Shown here piece by piece: positions 62,801-64,000 of a stretch of DNA of 64,000 bases; the stretch's first letter is position 1; each line of letters begins with the position of its first letter. The notes beneath the pieces were generated by a model, which had not been told where the DNA came from, ran no database searches, and was given only the letters and a program-made list of their open reading frames with translations. A program made the translations under genes and the position numbers. The stretch is taken from the NCBI GenBank assembly GCA_016704485.1, contig JADJAA010000002.1, positions 310,001 to 374,000 on the forward strand, given 5' to 3'. The stretch is from Flavobacteriales bacterium. GTDB taxonomy: Bacteria > Bacteroidota > Bacteroidia > Flavobacteriales_F > PHOS-HE28.

Positions 62801-63700
62801 GCAGCCAACGAGGATCTGCAGCTCGCTGGTTCCAATTTCATAAGCAGCAGACCCGATCAGGACTCGCTTAGTTTCATGGCGCCCAAAGCCCGGTACGATC
62901 TTAAACGACACTTGATCACGGCAACGAGTGTGCAATACATCCAGGTCGCGGATGCGTTGATCACACCCGATAGCCTCACCGTAAGGGTCCGTAAGAATGC
63001 CGAAATGGATCCGCTCGATCACGCAGAGGTACTGGCCAATTTCGTTACCAAATATCACAAGATATACGATGCCAACATCGTCATTAAGGCCAAACGTCAG
63101 TACAGCGGAAAAGGCTTCATTGATTACGTCGATGAGAACAACAAGAGCTTTAAGATAGAGCTTCGCAACATCAATGTGGATACGGCCTATCAGACCAACG
63201 CGCTTGGCTCCATTACCAAGGAACAGGACTTTCAACTGAGCCCGGCGTTCGACTTTTTCGGTGATGTGCGATTGGTGGCCAGTGCCAAGGATCTCACCTT
63301 CAGTGGTAGCACCCGTATCCAACATGGTTGCGAAGGACTTGCTCGGAACTGGATGTCATTCACTGGTGAGATCGACCCTGCTGAAGTATTCATCCCGGTT
63401 GCGGATACCTTGTATGATGATCAGGGCGCTCTGATAGGTGCAGGCATTTACCTCACCTATGAAGACCCTTTCAGTATGTACGGGACATTCTTGAGCCGAA
63501 CGAAGGATGATAAGGACCAGAAAGTGATCAGTGCGAAGGGCCTGTTGTTCTATGACAAAGGGCGGAAGGAGTACATGATCTCCAACAAGGACAAGATCCG
63601 CCAACGTGAACTTCCAGGTGATCTGGTAGCATTGGCCGTGGACAATTGCACAGTGCTCGCTGATGGTAAAGTGGATCTAGGCGTGAACTTGGTCAGATAA
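59813..63700 (+). CDS. Very large secreted protein of unknown function (frame broken near 63691)
   Basis: 1,295 codons to the first stop. A signal peptide is visible around residues 35-55 (VMAIVLSIVMVFGLSPSANAQ); the start may therefore be as late as 59918. No domain is recognised; the body is beta-rich, with repeated segments such as VDFEGGFTLQGAKLQGYGT, FTFGGVIQAGRLEYFGKEY, LNGRGLQGNGTLEYLTT and LTFSGSTRIQHGCEG, consistent with a long parallel beta-solenoid or a beta-groove. It lies 28 bp after prmA. The reading frame is broken just before 63700, and the next frame carries a natural continuation, so this is not the true C terminus. Confidence 0.85.
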   Translation: MNRIMCQKPAVEFEKFTVLQGNVRSRLSWSFAPSVMAIVLSIVMVFGLSPSANAQTKPFTADQATFLAEMTTFIMDADRKEGRKFMEEEFAPVWNGSFYNERQRVQIMNISNFMLKKRFSAFPDFRDLMSVVTAFPNSGRTSEEMDAWLRGLEQMVESGRKQNVVTFLGMCAGLFRESTIFKSASTEWKSRTNKFTFQFDSIPLIIFPRSDLVCLAKGDSAVIMGTSGTYFPTQELWEGKGGKVNWVRAGLKETATYVDWDHAYSIKMKSAAFEIDSVRLTDPYFDRILLGKLTDKVLANVKEDNASYPRFEGYDRRQKIQDIAEGVDFEGGFTLQGAKLQGYGTKEEPAYLTMYRDKRPFIVTSGLMYSIEPERITSDDVAVYVKLDKDSLYHPSVSFRFLKDKKQLSLIKKDEGMSKSPFFDSYHELDMYFEVLTWKQGDPLIEMGNLSGSTQNKASFESFDYFRLKRYTSMLGIDAVHPLVRLNDFSKQNEGKFYAGEFAVYSKIQKEQITSLMIDMANKGYLKYDVETEWVETSPRLRQHILNSAEKRDYDALQFNSEMDGSVNASINLLNNDLTLMGVTRILMSDSQDVKIFPSDKTVIVKKGRDFTFGGVIQAGRLEYFGKEYFFHYEPFTIDLLNVDSVSFMATSFEKNDEGKHTLKRVKNVLEQVSGTLEIDAPSNKSGINQKDYTAYPKFNSAKESFVFYDRGNIQRGVYVRDKFYYRSDPFQIDSLDNFTNEGLTFNGTLVSGGIFPDIKEPITLQNDYALGFERATGTAGLPLYGRKAKFNATITLNGRGLQGNGTLEYLTTTVSSKSLIFMPDSTLGRADTLTNVAATTPTKVPEVQGGDLFVRLTPADDLLRTEMLRKPMAMFGGQTLLHGTTDLKPSGMTGAGLADFGNATLRSDLYEFETMLIHADTSDFRLTEGDTASIAFRTDNVNSTIDLDERVGEFVSNGDETKVEFPVNQYFCYMDRFKWFMDQGDIELESDRTAAAANEDLQLAGSNFISSRPDQDSLSFMAPKARYDLKRHLITATSVQYIQVADALITPDSLTVRVRKNAEMDPLDHAEVLANFVTKYHKIYDANIVIKAKRQYSGKGFIDYVDENNKSFKIELRNINVDTAYQTNALGSITKEQDFQLSPAFDFFGDVRLVASAKDLTFSGSTRIQHGCEGLARNWMSFTGEIDPAEVFIPVADTLYDDQGALIGAGIYLTYEDPFSMYGTFLSRTKDDKDQKVISAKGLLFYDKGRKEYMISNKDKIRQRELPGDLVALAVDNCTVLADGKVDLGVNLVR

Positions 63701-64000
63701 AATTGACCAACGTAGGTAATATGCGGTTCGACGCGGAAGCCGATCTGGCCAGCGGCAATATGGTCATGATGGCGGACTTCTTGTTCCATGACAATGCGTT
63801 GGAACGGATGGCAGCGGAGATATTGGCCTATCCTGATCAGAAACCAATGGATCTCGCAAAGACCAACTACGAGAAGATGTTGCGCGAGGTACTTGGATTG
63901 GAGGCCTCCGATAAGCTCATCAGTGAGTTGAGCATTAAAGGAGAGATCAAAAAACTACCCGATGAATTGGTGAAGCCGATCGTACTTGGCGATGTCCGCT
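63691..64000 (+). CDS. Continuation of the large secreted protein in the shifted frame (runs off the window)
   Basis: From 63691 the frame reads GQIKLTNVGNMRFDAEADL and stays open without a stop to the window edge (more than 100 codons, ending at GDVR). Restoring one G in the GG at 63691-63692 would join it to the preceding frame as ...DLGVNLGQIKLTNVGN. The codon use and composition match those of the upstream part, so the two are one gene interrupted by a 1-base deletion, whether genuine or from sequencing. Confidence 0.8.

Overview
The window reads as chromosomal DNA of a Bacteroidota bacterium, most likely a Flavobacteriales-type environmental lineage. The evidence is three proteins with type IX secretion (T9SS) sorting domains (two type A, one type B/CHU_C), a PorE-like TPR/PD40/OmpA protein, lineage-typical families (DUF4920, DUF1599, BT_3928-type DoxX, DUF3817, YtxH/holin operon), and repeated matches to the Bacteroidota -7 promoter element TAnnTTTG just in front of start codons. 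No rRNA, tRNA, CRISPR array or prophage was recognised.

Layout. 0.15-12.6 kb: a secreted SGNH hydrolase, chorismate synthase (aroC) translationally coupled to a dicarboxylate/amino-acid:cation symporter, a large AsmA-like protein ending at a perfect 46-bp palindrome, a PorE-like OmpA protein, a secreted trypsin-like protease and a TerC membrane protein. 12.8-23 kb: a GT22-like mannosyltransferase divergent from a PAP2_C phosphatase, SDR and PhyH oxidoreductases, rimK facing a RimB-like protease, a DUF4920/PAP2/isoaspartyl-peptidase run, and a YtxH/holin/AI-2E operon. 23.4-25.9 kb: a T9SS-secreted BNR/sortilin-like propeller.

26-32.1 kb is the accessory region. It holds a RAYT (REP-associated tyrosine transposase) with copies of a palindromic REP-like element on both sides, and three further copies at 31.7-32.1 kb. 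It also holds an IS110-family element with a strongly folded leader (candidate bridge RNA), a 5'-truncated patatin-like gene coupled to an AT-rich lipoprotein gene, and a duplicated 58-codon tail of an OmpA gene lying between REP copies.

32.1-44 kb returns to core-like content: DUF937-OmpA protein, divergent cyanophycinase/cyanophycin synthetase (cphB/cphA), the trmD-rplS operon with its terminator, a TPR-like secreted protein, an MMPL/RND exporter and a WG-repeat protein. 44.1-50.4 kb is one gene for a secreted adhesin-like protein of about 2,084 residues with 26 Ig/PKD-like repeats, ten of which form five exact-length 414-bp units. 50.5-64 kb: a spermidine-synthase-like methyltransferase, a secreted propeller-like protein, a class III nucleotide cyclase, folP, DUF1599, two paralogous secreted carboxypeptidase-regulatory-like proteins, a DoxX/thioredoxin-like fusion, tpiA, prmA, and a very large unrecognised secreted protein whose reading frame breaks at 63691 and continues in another frame to the window edge.

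Functional themes: T9SS secretion and surface proteins, cyanophycin storage and mobilisation (cphA/cphB, with an isoaspartyl peptidase 13 kb away), S6/poly-glutamate modification (rimK with a RimB-like partner), and repeat/transposon-driven remodelling at 26-32 kb. Coordinates and translations are from the sequence; family names are from recognised motifs and were not checked by database search.
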